Assembly: GCA_946887045.1 (NCBI GenBank)
Contig: CAMPKC010000015.1
Span: forward strand, 1 to 64,000
Direction: 5' to 3'
DNA: 64,000 nt
From: an uncultured Sphingobacteriaceae bacterium
Lineage (GTDB): Bacteria > Bacteroidota > Bacteroidia > Sphingobacteriales > Sphingobacteriaceae
The notes beneath the pieces are model-generated. The model saw only the letters and a list, made by a program, of their open reading frames with translations. It was not told the origin of the DNA and ran no database searches. This document shows, in pieces, positions 17,233-26,272 of this stretch. Every line of letters starts with the position of its first letter. The stretch's first letter is position 1. The translations under genes were made by a program, and so were the position numbers.

Positions 17233-20100
17233 TTAAAAAGTGGCTTTAATTCCCAGATTGTAAAAGCGGTTCTGCGGAGCTGATCCGATATTAGTTTCCA
17301 TTAATTCACGCTCTTTGGATAGAACCAGTAAATTGTCGCCGTTTAGGTAAACGCTCAAACCATGGATGAATGAAGCATTCCGGAAGGCAGTTCTATCGAA
17401 ATCGTAGGTAAGTTGAACCCTTCTCAGGTCAAAGCGATTGTTATCGTAGCTCCAGAAAGTTGAATTTCGGAAGTTATTGGTAACGCTATTTGTGCTTAAA
17501 CGAGGATAAGTAGCCGTACTTGCTGTTTCAGGAGTCCAGCGACCCAAAACCACATCAGAATACTTGTTTGTACCGCTTACCCAATATTGAGAGCTATTTT
17601 TATAGCCAATAGCGCCAACCTGTCCTGAACCTAAAGCAAGGAAGCTTAGATTCTTCCATTTCAAGGTTAAATTTAGCCCATAACTAAAAGGAGACGCAGC
17701 AAAACCATTATTACCCAGGTCTACCTGATCACGGCCGTCAATGATATTGTCGCCATTTACATCCCTGTATTTAATGTCGCCCGGTTTAAGCGTGCCACCA
17801 AATGTTTGTCTGGCATGGTTATCAATTTCTGCCTGGTCCTGAAAGAAGCCTTCGGCGATCCATCCCCAGCTGGCATCCAATGGTCTTCCCACCCGGTACT
17901 GGTAGTCGTTTTCAAAAACTTCATCCCTTTTGGTGGCTTCAGAATTATACACCATCCCGACAAAGCCTAAAGAATAATTCAGCTTACCGATTTTACTGCT
18001 AACGTTTGTAGAAAAATCCACTCCGGTGCGCATGTCATTATTAAAATTAATCCAGGGTTGAAACGAACCGTTTCCATTAAAGTAAGACGGATAAATAGTT
18101 GACAAACCTTCCGATAGCAGCCCCTCTGTGTTCTGACGGAAATAATTTACGTTCAGGTTCAAAACTCGCTTGAACAGAGACGCATCCAAACCTGCTCTAA
18201 ACTCTTTGCGCTCAACAAAGCTAAGGTTAGGGTTCGAACCACGACCTGCAAGAGCGAAGAGTCCTGCGGAGTTTCCGTCACGCCAAGAATAGTTTTGGTT
18301 TCCCGTCCAGTTGCCCTGATATAGATAATAGTCTGAGGTACCGGTAGTAATGTCTAAATCCTGTTTTAGAGCAGAATAACTGGCAGTAACCTTAAGATCG
18401 TCAACAAAAGATACACTTTTTTTAAAAAAGTCTTCCTCACTAATACGCCATCCTAAGCTAAATGTCGGCGATAAGGCGCCGCGGTTGCCCTTCGGCAACT
18501 TCGCAGAATGAATTACAGCTCCTGTGAAATCAGCATAATACTTATGGCGATAATTGTATCCGGCCTGAATACCAAGATTAGTATTTCTTACCTGATGATA
18601 ATCACTACCTCCATCTACGTCTGGGTCACTTGAGATTTGTGTCATATATCCCCAGCCAATCAAAGCTCCGGTAACGTTGTGTTTCTCATCGAACGAACGT
18701 TTATAGTTAAGGTAAGGATTCAATGAAATTGTTTGATTATATAAAGAGGTACCGATAAACTCATTCGTGCTGACTGCATCATTACCGAACTGCTGCAAAC
18801 CGGTGATGACTTCTCTGCCATCAATAGTCGCCCAATTTGGTTGGTAAGTAGCGTAAGCTACTGAATACCCTTCGGTATACCTCGAAGTATAATCCATACT
18901 AAATCGCGTACCAAATGATAGCCCCTTAGTGATTCCAGCAAGGTCTGCTTCTGCGCCAACATTGAACATAAATGTACGTGCCCTGTTTTTAATATATCCG
19001 GAAGCCAGTATTTGCGACAAATCATTGGTTTGCCGGTTTGCCAATCCCCCTAGCAAATATTTACCATCAATTATGTGATTACTGTTTTCCACGATAGTTT
19101 GCAGCTGCGGATTATCAGGGTCAAGCCTGTCAATCGGAATCAAATACGAAAACCAATCATCATTAGGACGTAAAGTAGCCGCCGCGCCGAAGAAATTACC
19201 ACGGGCCGAATAGTTGTTATCAACAAGTACTACAGCATCTGTTGATCCTTTAAGCCATTTGGTGATGTTCATATTTACATTGGCCCTGAGGTTGAAATTC
19301 ACATCATTGTTTTTCCGGGACTCTCCCAACTTTAACAGGTTATTATTATAGCCCAGGCCGATATTTGAATAATAGGTAGCATTTTCATTACCTCCGGATA
19401 TCTCGGTATTGAGATCTGACCGATAAGTCATTTTTTTCAAATACTCTGATGATAATAAATTCAGATCCGGATAACGATATGGGTTTGTACCTAAAGAAGT
19501 ATTGTACATTTCCTCGGCAGTAAACCTTTCAGGTAAGCCATCGTTACGTAAGGCCTCATTGTACAGTGACATGTACTCTCCTGAGTTCAGATAATTTGCA
19601 TACCCTTTAGGTACCAGCAGGCCGGTATTGGCACGCACATCCACGGTAAGTGGTTTATCAGACCCACGTTTTGTGGTGATAAGCACTGCACCTTTTGAGG
19701 CACGGCTACCATACAAAGCCACACTGCTTGCATCTTTCAGTACAGTAACTGATTCTACCTCAATCATACGAACATCAGATGCCCGGCGGGGAATTCCGTC
19801 AATTAATATCAAGGGAGCTTGTCCCCAAACATTTCCGGTATATCCCCCTACAAAACTTTGGAGGTTATCTAAGCTATAGGTACCGTAACTTTTGTTTATT
19901 AAATCGGCTACATTAACCGCAGATACAGCGCCCAGCACATCGCGCTGAGCTACCTTTCCAAAAGCTACATTAATAAGACTGTCTTTATTGGGCTTCAGCA
20001 AACTATCTCTTGATTCCTGGGCTTGTGTTCCCAAGGCACTTAAAGACATGGCCAAAACAACACTATATACTTTAATATATTTTTTCTTCATTTTGTACAT
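17233..20100 (-). CDS. xusC: SusC/RagA TonB-dependent transporter XusC, lacking the N-terminal regulatory domain
   Basis: Outer-membrane transporter for xylo-oligosaccharides, paired with XusD. The signal peptide (to about ALGTQAQ) is followed by only about 25 residues before the plug domain (VLGAVSAVNVADLINKSYGT, ILIDGIPRR, SVTVLKDASSVALYGSRA, KGAVLITTKRG). The copy B protein has a carboxypeptidase-regulatory-like beta domain of about 70 residues at that place, so copy A is 955 residues against 1022. The 22-strand barrel ends in YNLGIKATF with a terminal aromatic. An alternative start lies at 20091. The plug and barrel look intact, so it should be functional. Confidence 0.92.
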   Translation of the reverse strand: MYKMKKKYIKVYSVVLAMSLSALGTQAQESRDSLLKPNKDSLINVAFGKVAQRDVLGAVSAVNVADLINKSYGTYSLDNLQSFVGGYTGNVWGQAPLILIDGIPRRASDVRMIEVESVTVLKDASSVALYGSRASKGAVLITTKRGSDKPLTVDVRANTGLLVPKGYANYLNSGEYMSLYNEALRNDGLPERFTAEEMYNTSLGTNPYRYPDLNLLSSEYLKKMTYRSDLNTEISGGNENATYYSNIGLGYNNNLLKLGESRKNNDVNFNLRANVNMNITKWLKGSTDAVVLVDNNYSARGNFFGAAATLRPNDDWFSYLIPIDRLDPDNPQLQTIVENSNHIIDGKYLLGGLANRQTNDLSQILASGYIKNRARTFMFNVGAEADLAGITKGLSFGTRFSMDYTSRYTEGYSVAYATYQPNWATIDGREVITGLQQFGNDAVSTNEFIGTSLYNQTISLNPYLNYKRSFDEKHNVTGALIGWGYMTQISSDPDVDGGSDYHQVRNTNLGIQAGYNYRHKYYADFTGAVIHSAKLPKGNRGALSPTFSLGWRISEEDFFKKSVSFVDDLKVTASYSALKQDLDITTGTSDYYLYQGNWTGNQNYSWRDGNSAGLFALAGRGSNPNLSFVERKEFRAGLDASLFKRVLNLNVNYFRQNTEGLLSEGLSTIYPSYFNGNGSFQPWINFNNDMRTGVDFSTNVSSKIGKLNYSLGFVGMVYNSEATKRDEVFENDYQYRVGRPLDASWGWIAEGFFQDQAEIDNHARQTFGGTLKPGDIKYRDVNGDNIIDGRDQVDLGNNGFAASPFSYGLNLTLKWKNLSFLALGSGQVGAIGYKNSSQYWVSGTNKYSDVVLGRWTPETASTATYPRLSTNSVTNNFRNSTFWSYDNNRFDLRRVQLTYDFDRTAFRNASFIHGLSVYLNGDNLLVLSKERELMETNIGSAPQNRFYNLGIKATF

Positions 20101-20109
20101 AATTTAAGA

Positions 20110-22026
20110 TTACCAACCCGGATTCTGCGAAAATCCCTCGTAGATGTTGACATCCGCTAATGGGAATGGGAACCAGTAATGACGGCTGGTAAAATTCCTC
20201 TGAAATAATATTGTTTCTCTAAAATTCCGGACCCGGGCATTTTTCGGATCGGCATATACTTGCGCATTAGGCATGTCGCGATCAAACTCGACCGCTGTTT
20301 TTAGAGTATAAGGCGATTTGTCAAGCAGTTTCCAGCGACGCAAATCCACAAATCTGTGTCCTTCATAAGCCAGTTCGACAGCCCGCTCTCTTCTATACTC
20401 CTGGCGGAACATATCCTGTGAGGCTCTAAATTTGTCAGCGACGTGGCCTACTTCAAGTCCTGGTCTGTCTCTCACGAAATTCACCGCGTCAACAGCCGTC
20501 TTACTATATCCCGGAGCTTTCCCTTCAGGCGAATTATACCCTTCAGATGCTGCCTCTGCATACATCAGATACATGTCGGATAAACGCAGGAAGCTTAGTA
20601 CAAAAACATTATTATCGTCACCACGGCCGTCCCAGTTATTGTTTAATTTGCTTATATATTTTGAGAGCATATAGCCAGTGTATGCAGAATTAGCGCCATC
20701 GGCTGTTCTCATGTGTCCATTGGTAAACAAGCTGGCATATTGTCTGAACTCATTATTACCAACGTTACCCGCATTTGTCACAGCCTTTTCACCATCAAAC
20801 ATGATATCGTGATAAAAGCGTGGATCGCGGTCTTTCCACGGAAAACGGGGATCCCAACCAGATTCGGCATCAGGTTGTGTGGGATTTACCGGGAGAGGTT
20901 GACCATTTTTCATCCCATAATAATTGATATAATTCGCGGTAGGATAAACCTTCAAACCAGTGCTTCTGATGGTTCCGGGACGGTAGTCATTTATCTGGTT
21001 CCAACGGAAGCGGAACCTATCCAAAGGATTCTCCTGGAAAATAGCTTCGACATACCTTTTGCCATTTACAACAGGCGCACCCGGTATAAGACCGTCTTTA
21101 GCGTAAGTATAGAATATTTCAGAATAATTTGAAAAGGGCACTAATTCATATCGTTTTGTCGATTCGATAAGTGTCAGAGCCTCCGCAAAAACATCTGCAG
21201 CCTTCTTGCAATATTCTGCATCGTATGCTTCAACACCTGTAGAAGCCTCATTCATCAAAGGACTTCCGGCCCAAAGAAGATTTTTTCCCAAAAACCCAAG
21301 AGCCATGATTTTATTGATACGACGGTCGTTGTTTCCTAATGTCGCCTTCCCAGCAGGGATTTGATCCCAGTCTAAAGGCAGCAGATCTGCCGCTTTTCTT
21401 AAATCAGCCGATACTTTCTCTGCGGTTTGGTGGTAGTTCAATCGCGGAATACGTGGAGCCTGATCAGGCGGCAGAACAACATCAACATAAGGAAGTCCGC
21501 CCCAATACTGCATCAGCATAAAGTGGAACCACCCACGGAAGAAATAAAGCTGTCCCTCGATTAACCGCTTCTCCTCAGGAGTCGCATCAACGAGCTTGTC
21601 TAAATTTGCCAAACCGACATTCGCCTTGCGAATACCATACCATGCGAGCCCATACAAGTTGCCCTTCTGGCCTCTATCACCACTACTAGCACTTCCATTG
21701 ACTCTGAACCAGGAACCAAATATCGGACTTTGCCATCCCCAGAAATCCCCCCGATCTATCATGTAGGCAAACAACCTGTTATCATTCTGCCACAGTTCTT
21801 CTTCGCCGAAATTCCAGCTGTTATGCGAGGTTGACCCGCTAACGATAGGCACTGCGTTATACAATTCCTCGGTAAATCCCTGGAAGTTCCTGAAATTTTG
21901 GAAGGCTTCCGCATCATCTATAACAGTTTGCGGGGCAGCATCAAGGTACTTTTTACATGAAGCCAAGCCTATGCCAATAACTGCTACAGCTAAAGGCATT
22001 AATATCATCTTATAATACTTTTTCAT
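20110..22026 (-). CDS. xusB: SusD/RagB family lipoprotein XusB
   Basis: Surface glycan-binding lipoprotein paired with XusA. Lipobox Cys24 (IGLASCKKYLD). SusD features include the AEAFQNFRNFQGFTEELYN segment, FFRGWFHFMLMQYWGGLPY in the helical repeat region, DMYLMYAEAA, and the C-terminal YRRERAVELAYEGHRFVDLRRW. It ends in FSQNPGW. Its 638 residues fit the larger SusD members. It sits 10 bases after xusA and 9 before xusC. It is more similar in motifs to copy B xusB (34439-36346) than to either XusD, which supports duplication of the entire cassette rather than of single genes. Confidence 0.92.
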   Translation of the reverse strand: MKKYYKMILMPLAVAVIGIGLASCKKYLDAAPQTVIDDAEAFQNFRNFQGFTEELYNAVPIVSGSTSHNSWNFGEEELWQNDNRLFAYMIDRGDFWGWQSPIFGSWFRVNGSASSGDRGQKGNLYGLAWYGIRKANVGLANLDKLVDATPEEKRLIEGQLYFFRGWFHFMLMQYWGGLPYVDVVLPPDQAPRIPRLNYHQTAEKVSADLRKAADLLPLDWDQIPAGKATLGNNDRRINKIMALGFLGKNLLWAGSPLMNEASTGVEAYDAEYCKKAADVFAEALTLIESTKRYELVPFSNYSEIFYTYAKDGLIPGAPVVNGKRYVEAIFQENPLDRFRFRWNQINDYRPGTIRSTGLKVYPTANYINYYGMKNGQPLPVNPTQPDAESGWDPRFPWKDRDPRFYHDIMFDGEKAVTNAGNVGNNEFRQYASLFTNGHMRTADGANSAYTGYMLSKYISKLNNNWDGRGDDNNVFVLSFLRLSDMYLMYAEAASEGYNSPEGKAPGYSKTAVDAVNFVRDRPGLEVGHVADKFRASQDMFRQEYRRERAVELAYEGHRFVDLRRWKLLDKSPYTLKTAVEFDRDMPNAQVYADPKNARVRNFRETILFQRNFTSRHYWFPFPLADVNIYEGFSQNPGW

Positions 22027-22036
22027 TGTCTAATAT

Positions 22037-25000
22037 CTAAAAAGTTAAATCGAGCCCCAGGTTATAGCGCCTTGAACTTGGGTAAGCTCCCTGAAGTGAT
22101 CCACTGGAGAAGTTTGACTCACGATCATCCGGCATTTTGGTCCATAACCATAAGTTATTCCCGTTAACGAATATTCTGCAAGCTTTAATGCCCATCCGGT
22201 TAACTGATTTCCCACTAAGTGTATAAGCGATTTCAGCATTTCGCAGACGTATATAAGACCCGTCATACTGGAAACGAGTAGCATAAGCTCCAGTAGGAAG
22301 TGCACCCCAGCGAGGCAGAGGCACGTCACCTCCGGTTTCTTTTGACCAGAAGGTGCCTTCAACGTAGGCTGTATTAGAGTTGGAGTAGGTATCGAAGGTA
22401 GGAAATGTAACATTACGGGTTACGTTATTTACCGCATAAAATTGTGCGAAAATGGCCAGGCCTTTCCAATCAAAGCCAAGCGATGCGTTATAGGTATTTT
22501 GGGGAGAACCAGCGTACTGGTAAGGAGCAGAATCAAAATTATCAATTACACCATCAGCATTAAAATCGATGATATTATAATCTCCCGGAAGTTTAAACTG
22601 TTCGTTGGTGTTTCGTTGCGTACTTCCGTACACATCGTCCCAAGATCGCAGATACCCGGATTGGATGTGCGACCTAACCTGTCCCAATTGCCAGCCAGCT
22701 TGCTTTTGATAGTCGGGCAGTAATTCCGCGTCATCCCGAGACAATACTTTATTAACTGCACGAGTCATATTAGTATTGAGCCATAGGCGCATACCATTGT
22801 TCAGCTTATGATTAAAACGTAGATCGAGCTCGAAACCCTTTCCTTCTACGCTACCCAGATTAGCATTTGGCGCTCCTTGTCCGAAATAGGAAGGAATGGC
22901 ACGACCGCCGCCGCCAATAACAATATCAGATCTTAAATCTTTGAACACGTCCAGACTTCCTTCAATCAATCCGTTTAAAAAGCCAAAATCAACTGCGATA
23001 TTGCTCTTTTTTACATTTTCCCAGGCTATGTTAGGATTACCAAGCTGCGATGCCCGATAGAAGGTATATATTGAATTGGTCTGAGCCTGAGCACCCATTG
23101 GCGCAGTTCCACCGAAAGCCCATTCATCCCGGTACAGAAACCGGCCTGGTACCCTGTCTGAACCAATCTTTCCCCAGGATCCGCGTAATTTTAAGGTATT
23201 AACAAAGTCGATATCTTTCATGAAATTTTCTTTGCTAAGTACCCAGCCTGCGGAGAGCGATGGAAAGAACTGAAAGCGATAATCCGGGCCGAATTTTTCC
23301 GAACCGTTATAGGCTCCGTTGGCTTCAAACAGATATTTTGATGCGAAAGCGTAAGTAGTACGGAAAACCCAGTCTTCTCTGTAGCCAGGAAAGACACTGC
23401 CTGTAGCACCTTTCTCACGCATAAAAAGTCCCATCAGTCCCAGATCATGCTTAGCAAAGCTGCGATTATAATTAAGTTGCCCGGAATAATTATGTCTACG
23501 GAAGGTAGCACCCCTGTCAACTGAACCTGCGTTTGGTGACCAACCCACTCGCTCGTAAAAATCCAATTGAGTGTTCGGATCGGTTTCAACAGCATAACGT
23601 ACCTGGCCGGTTAAGGGATCTACCCATTTCCGTTGAGGCGTATTAAATTGATCATTAATTCCACGCCCCCCCTCAACAAAGGTGTTGTCGAAAGAGTAGT
23701 TCGCTCTAAAACTCAAGCCCTTGGTAACCATTTTAAGATCCTGGTTAAGGATAAAATCCGTAGTAAGCTGAGTCCTGGTATTTCTTTCCCTCCCAGAAAC
23801 TGCGAAGTTCATAACCGAGTTCGGTACATCAAACTCTAAACTTGGCATATAGCCATAAGTGCCATCTGAATATACCGGACGCATTGCATCAGGTGCTGAC
23901 CTGTAAGCTGCAGTCCAGGCAAAAGTGGCCGAATTGTTATCATTGGAAGGTTGCCCCCATGGAAATTCGCGCACACCATTCGATCCGAAAACTTTAGTGG
24001 CCAGCTTAGTGGTATTTGTTACATTGAAATCAAGGTTGCTCCGGAAATTTATCCGATCATACCCATATCCTGTTGAATAGCCTCTGTTGTTCTCAAAGGT
24101 TTTAAACATATCCCCTTCGCGCACATAGTCGGCAGACGCAAAATAAGTAACAGCCTTGGTGCCTCCGGAAACGCTGGCATTAGCGCCGTAAGACATCGCA
24201 AAATCACGAAACAGTTCACTTTCCCAGTCAACATTAGGGTAGCGGTCCCACTCATCTGAATTGGCAGGGAAACGATATTTTAAAAGGACATTTTCAGGAG
24301 TAATATTGGAAGGATTCCAAAGGCTGTAATCTGTAGCCAGTTCTCTTTCAATTACTCTGTTTTTCAGCGATAAACCATCATATGCATCATACTTTGACGG
24401 TAACCTGGAAACTGTTTTCATGGTTGTATTAACCCGGCCCCGCACAACTGCCTTTCCGGCGACCCCTGTTTTCGTGGTTATAAGGATAACTCCATTTGCA
24501 CCCTTAACTCCAAAAACTGCAGTAGCCGATGCGTCTTTAAGAACAGAAACGCTCTCTACTGAAGAGATATCAAGGCTACCTAAAGGACGTTCAATTCCAT
24601 CAACTAATATTAAAGGCGAACTATCGTTCCAGGTTGTCTGGGCCCGGATAAGAATCTGCGGATCTTCACCGCCGGGCATACCCGTTGATGAAGTAGTAAC
24701 AACTCCGGGCAAATTACCTGTTAAGGCCATACCCAAATTGGTAACCCCGCCGGTACGTTCCAAAACCTTTCCATCAGTTTGCGTAATAGCCCCCACAAGG
24801 CTTTCCTTCTTTTGTTTACCGTAACCGACAACCACAACTTGTTCCAGCAGCCGAACGTCATCCCTCATTGTTACAGCCACAGTGTTTTTACCGCTGATGT
24901 CGACTTCCTGGGTGGTCATACCGAGGTAAGTAATCACGAGAATTCGTCCATCTGCAGGAACATTAATCGAAAACGCACCGTTAACATCAGTTACCGCACG

Positions 25001-25207
25001 GGAAGTTCCGCCTTTTACGGCTACGCCCGCGCCAATGACAGGCTGCTTTTGTTGATCGATTACAGTTCCTTTTACAACGCGGTTCTGCTGACCGAAGACA
25101 AGGCCGGCCGTCAACAGAAGCAGAATTGTAAAGCTAAATTTTAACGTACGCCCTTGCGAACTTTTCATAACAGGGGCGAGGTTATAGAATATGTCAATTT
25201 TTTCCAT
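22037..25207 (-). CDS. xusA: SusC/RagA TonB-dependent transporter XusA
   Basis: First gene of cassette A, the outer-membrane transporter partnered by XusB. Two starts are possible, 25207 and 25168. The second opens with MKSSQGRTLKFSFTILLLL, a clean signal peptide. A carboxypeptidase-like regulatory domain (VVKGTVIDQQKQPVIGAGV, about 42-118) is followed by the TonB-box-like VVVVGYGKQKKESLVGA. Then come the plug (LERTGGVTNLGMALTGNLP, SVLKDASATAVFGVKGANG) and a barrel ending in RRYNLGLDLTF. The length of 1056 is typical. The first ~89 codons are identical at the DNA level to copy B xusA, whereas the rest is diverged. Confidence 0.93.
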   Translation of the reverse strand: MEKIDIFYNLAPVMKSSQGRTLKFSFTILLLLTAGLVFGQQNRVVKGTVIDQQKQPVIGAGVAVKGGTSRAVTDVNGAFSINVPADGRILVITYLGMTTQEVDISGKNTVAVTMRDDVRLLEQVVVVGYGKQKKESLVGAITQTDGKVLERTGGVTNLGMALTGNLPGVVTTSSTGMPGGEDPQILIRAQTTWNDSSPLILVDGIERPLGSLDISSVESVSVLKDASATAVFGVKGANGVILITTKTGVAGKAVVRGRVNTTMKTVSRLPSKYDAYDGLSLKNRVIERELATDYSLWNPSNITPENVLLKYRFPANSDEWDRYPNVDWESELFRDFAMSYGANASVSGGTKAVTYFASADYVREGDMFKTFENNRGYSTGYGYDRINFRSNLDFNVTNTTKLATKVFGSNGVREFPWGQPSNDNNSATFAWTAAYRSAPDAMRPVYSDGTYGYMPSLEFDVPNSVMNFAVSGRERNTRTQLTTDFILNQDLKMVTKGLSFRANYSFDNTFVEGGRGINDQFNTPQRKWVDPLTGQVRYAVETDPNTQLDFYERVGWSPNAGSVDRGATFRRHNYSGQLNYNRSFAKHDLGLMGLFMREKGATGSVFPGYREDWVFRTTYAFASKYLFEANGAYNGSEKFGPDYRFQFFPSLSAGWVLSKENFMKDIDFVNTLKLRGSWGKIGSDRVPGRFLYRDEWAFGGTAPMGAQAQTNSIYTFYRASQLGNPNIAWENVKKSNIAVDFGFLNGLIEGSLDVFKDLRSDIVIGGGGRAIPSYFGQGAPNANLGSVEGKGFELDLRFNHKLNNGMRLWLNTNMTRAVNKVLSRDDAELLPDYQKQAGWQLGQVRSHIQSGYLRSWDDVYGSTQRNTNEQFKLPGDYNIIDFNADGVIDNFDSAPYQYAGSPQNTYNASLGFDWKGLAIFAQFYAVNNVTRNVTFPTFDTYSNSNTAYVEGTFWSKETGGDVPLPRWGALPTGAYATRFQYDGSYIRLRNAEIAYTLSGKSVNRMGIKACRIFVNGNNLWLWTKMPDDRESNFSSGSLQGAYPSSRRYNLGLDLTF

Positions 25208-25374
25208 TATTAAGGTTCTAAAGAATATATAGAATTATTTAGGTTCGTTTTACTGCGTTATGACCCGAAAGATCGGTACAGGGAATAGCAGACGTAAAAG
25301 AAGGAAAAGGTTCCTTTAAAGAATTAAGCAATTTGTTCATACGTTAGGTTTAATTAAAAGTAGTTTGATTAGTG
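24942..25374. repeat. 433-bp tract identical to 39262-39694
   Basis: Covers the first ~89 codons of xusA plus 167 bases of upstream leader. Compared by eye at a constant offset of 14,320 bases, no mismatch was found, including third codon positions. Both flanks diverge at once: G/A at the inner edge, and AGTG followed by different sequence at the outer edge. This is best explained by recent gene conversion between the cassettes. Confidence 0.85.
25208..25374 (-). promoter_or_regulatory. xusA leader, copy A
   Basis: Untranslated region directly upstream of xusA, identical to the copy B leader. It contains a perfect 6-bp hairpin AAGGAA-AAGG-TTCCTT at 25301-25316, about 95 bases before the start codon. 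No clear -7/-33 pair was found in it, so the promoter is probably farther upstream and the leader long. Confidence 0.4.
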
Positions 25375-25500
25375 ATCGACTCTCAGGTCCGAATCTCAGC
25401 ATTAAAATACACAGGAAGCGTTCCCGCCATTTTCGAATAACACGGCAGATTTATCCACTTCCTATTAAGAAGATGTAAGCAGGAATACACTTAAAAATGC

Positions 25501-25567
25501 CCCTCATGATTGACGTTTGGTTGTAAAAATTTCAGCATATGAGTTAAATTAATGGTTAAATATTTTT
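25501..25567 (-). promoter_or_regulatory. conserved non-coding block upstream of xusA, copy A
   Basis: 67 bases that match 39820-39886 with one difference, inside an otherwise drifting intergenic region. It reads TTTTTACAACC on the minus strand, similar to TTTTTACATCG in the GH10 promoter near 41757. Conservation and position suggest core promoter function. I could not fix a standard -7 box. Confidence 0.4.
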
Positions 25568-25710
25568 TTGCATTCACAGTCAGGCAAAAATTCTGCACCG
25601 TTTCCGATTGCACATCTGGTTTAAGTAGTTGCCCTCAAATCCCGGACATTCATACTCATTTTTGCGAGCTTTGAATATCTAAAGATAGATTCGACGGTTT
25701 TTTTTGTATA

Positions 25711-25742
25711 GCACATTTGTGCATAATATTATCTCATTTGTC
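25711..25742. promoter_or_regulatory. candidate operator upstream of xusA, copy A
   Basis: The palindrome GCACATTTGTGC (25711-25722) is followed by ATTATCTC (25728-25735) and ATTTGTC. The same arrangement stands at 40026-40057 before copy B. In the same orientation relative to the downstream gene, GAGATAAT plus ACAAATGT recurs at 41805-41825 before a GH10 gene. A shared PUL regulator, possibly a hybrid two-component system encoded elsewhere, is inferred. Confidence 0.45.
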
Positions 25743-26036
25743 TAAGACAGCCCCTTAAAATCATCTTTGTAAGCGAAGTCGAGCATTTTATGCCAACGTT
25801 GTCGTAATTAGTTTGAATTATTTAAAAAATAATTAGAAAAATTTTCTGTCTTCATAAGCTGATTGATATGTGCTCGCTTGCAAATGGCTCTGGTGATCAC
25901 AAGCGAATCAAAAACATCTAAATAATCCCCGGTCCATACAGGATTTAGTCCGGCTCATTGCTTTCATATTACTTGTAATAGTGCATGAAGATCTTCAGGA
26001 TAATATTTGTAAATTCTTTGGCGAATTTATTTTAAC

Positions 26037-26197
26037 GCAAAGGCTTTTTTTGGCTGAATATTCACATCAAACAAAAAGCAAATAATTTTCGTCCGGGAAC
26101 AGGCAGGTATACCGGCCAAAAATATTCCAGAAAGTAACGCTCGTCACTCCCTGAAAACCTTAAACACTTTAGAATATTGTTCGACCTGATTCTTGAA
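26037..26197 (-). pseudogene. GH10 C-terminal remnant
   Basis: About 160 bases match the 3' end of the GH10 gene at 40456-40640, including runs such as AGGCTTTTTTTGGCTG, ATTCACATCAAACA and ACTTTAGAATATTGTTCGAC. Two internal deletions of about 14-15 bases and loss of the normal stop make it non-coding. The match breaks off at about 26197, ten bases before the palindrome that follows copy B xyn10A. It is a fossil of the gene that stood upstream of xusA before duplication. The rest of 25375-26036 is non-coding and drifts from its copy B equivalent except in the blocks listed. Confidence 0.85.
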
Positions 26198-26206
26198 TTT
26201 AGTCTA

Positions 26207-26250
26207 AATTATAAAGGTACAAGACACCTGTGTCTTGTACCTTTATAATT
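26207..26250 (-). terminator. 44-bp perfect palindrome after copy B xyn10A
   Basis: Two perfect 21-base arms (26207-26227 and 26230-26250) around a 2-base centre, 22 bases beyond the GH10 stop. It is a very strong hairpin on either strand, with AT-rich outer ends (AATTATAAAGG) rather than a clean T-run. It most likely ends the cassette B message. It also marks the edge of the duplicated unit. Confidence 0.65.
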
Positions 26251-26272
26251 GCTTTGTAAAATCAAAAAAATT

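Larger units (their letters stand above)
12600..26197 (-). repeat. xus cassette, left copy (A)
   Basis: Six genes in the order xusA, xusB, xusC, xusD, xusE, GH10-like, followed upstream by a leader and a GH10 remnant. Gene order, strand and gene types match copy B (26207-40640) one for one. Sequences are homologous but diverged, except for the identical tract at 24942-25374. The order is the core xylan-utilisation cluster known from xylanolytic Bacteroidetes. Confidence 0.85.

Noticed and set aside
26207..26250. Palindrome considered as a CRISPR repeat or phage attachment site
   Set aside because: It is a single occurrence with no spacer array, integrase or tRNA, and its position after a stop codon fits a terminator.
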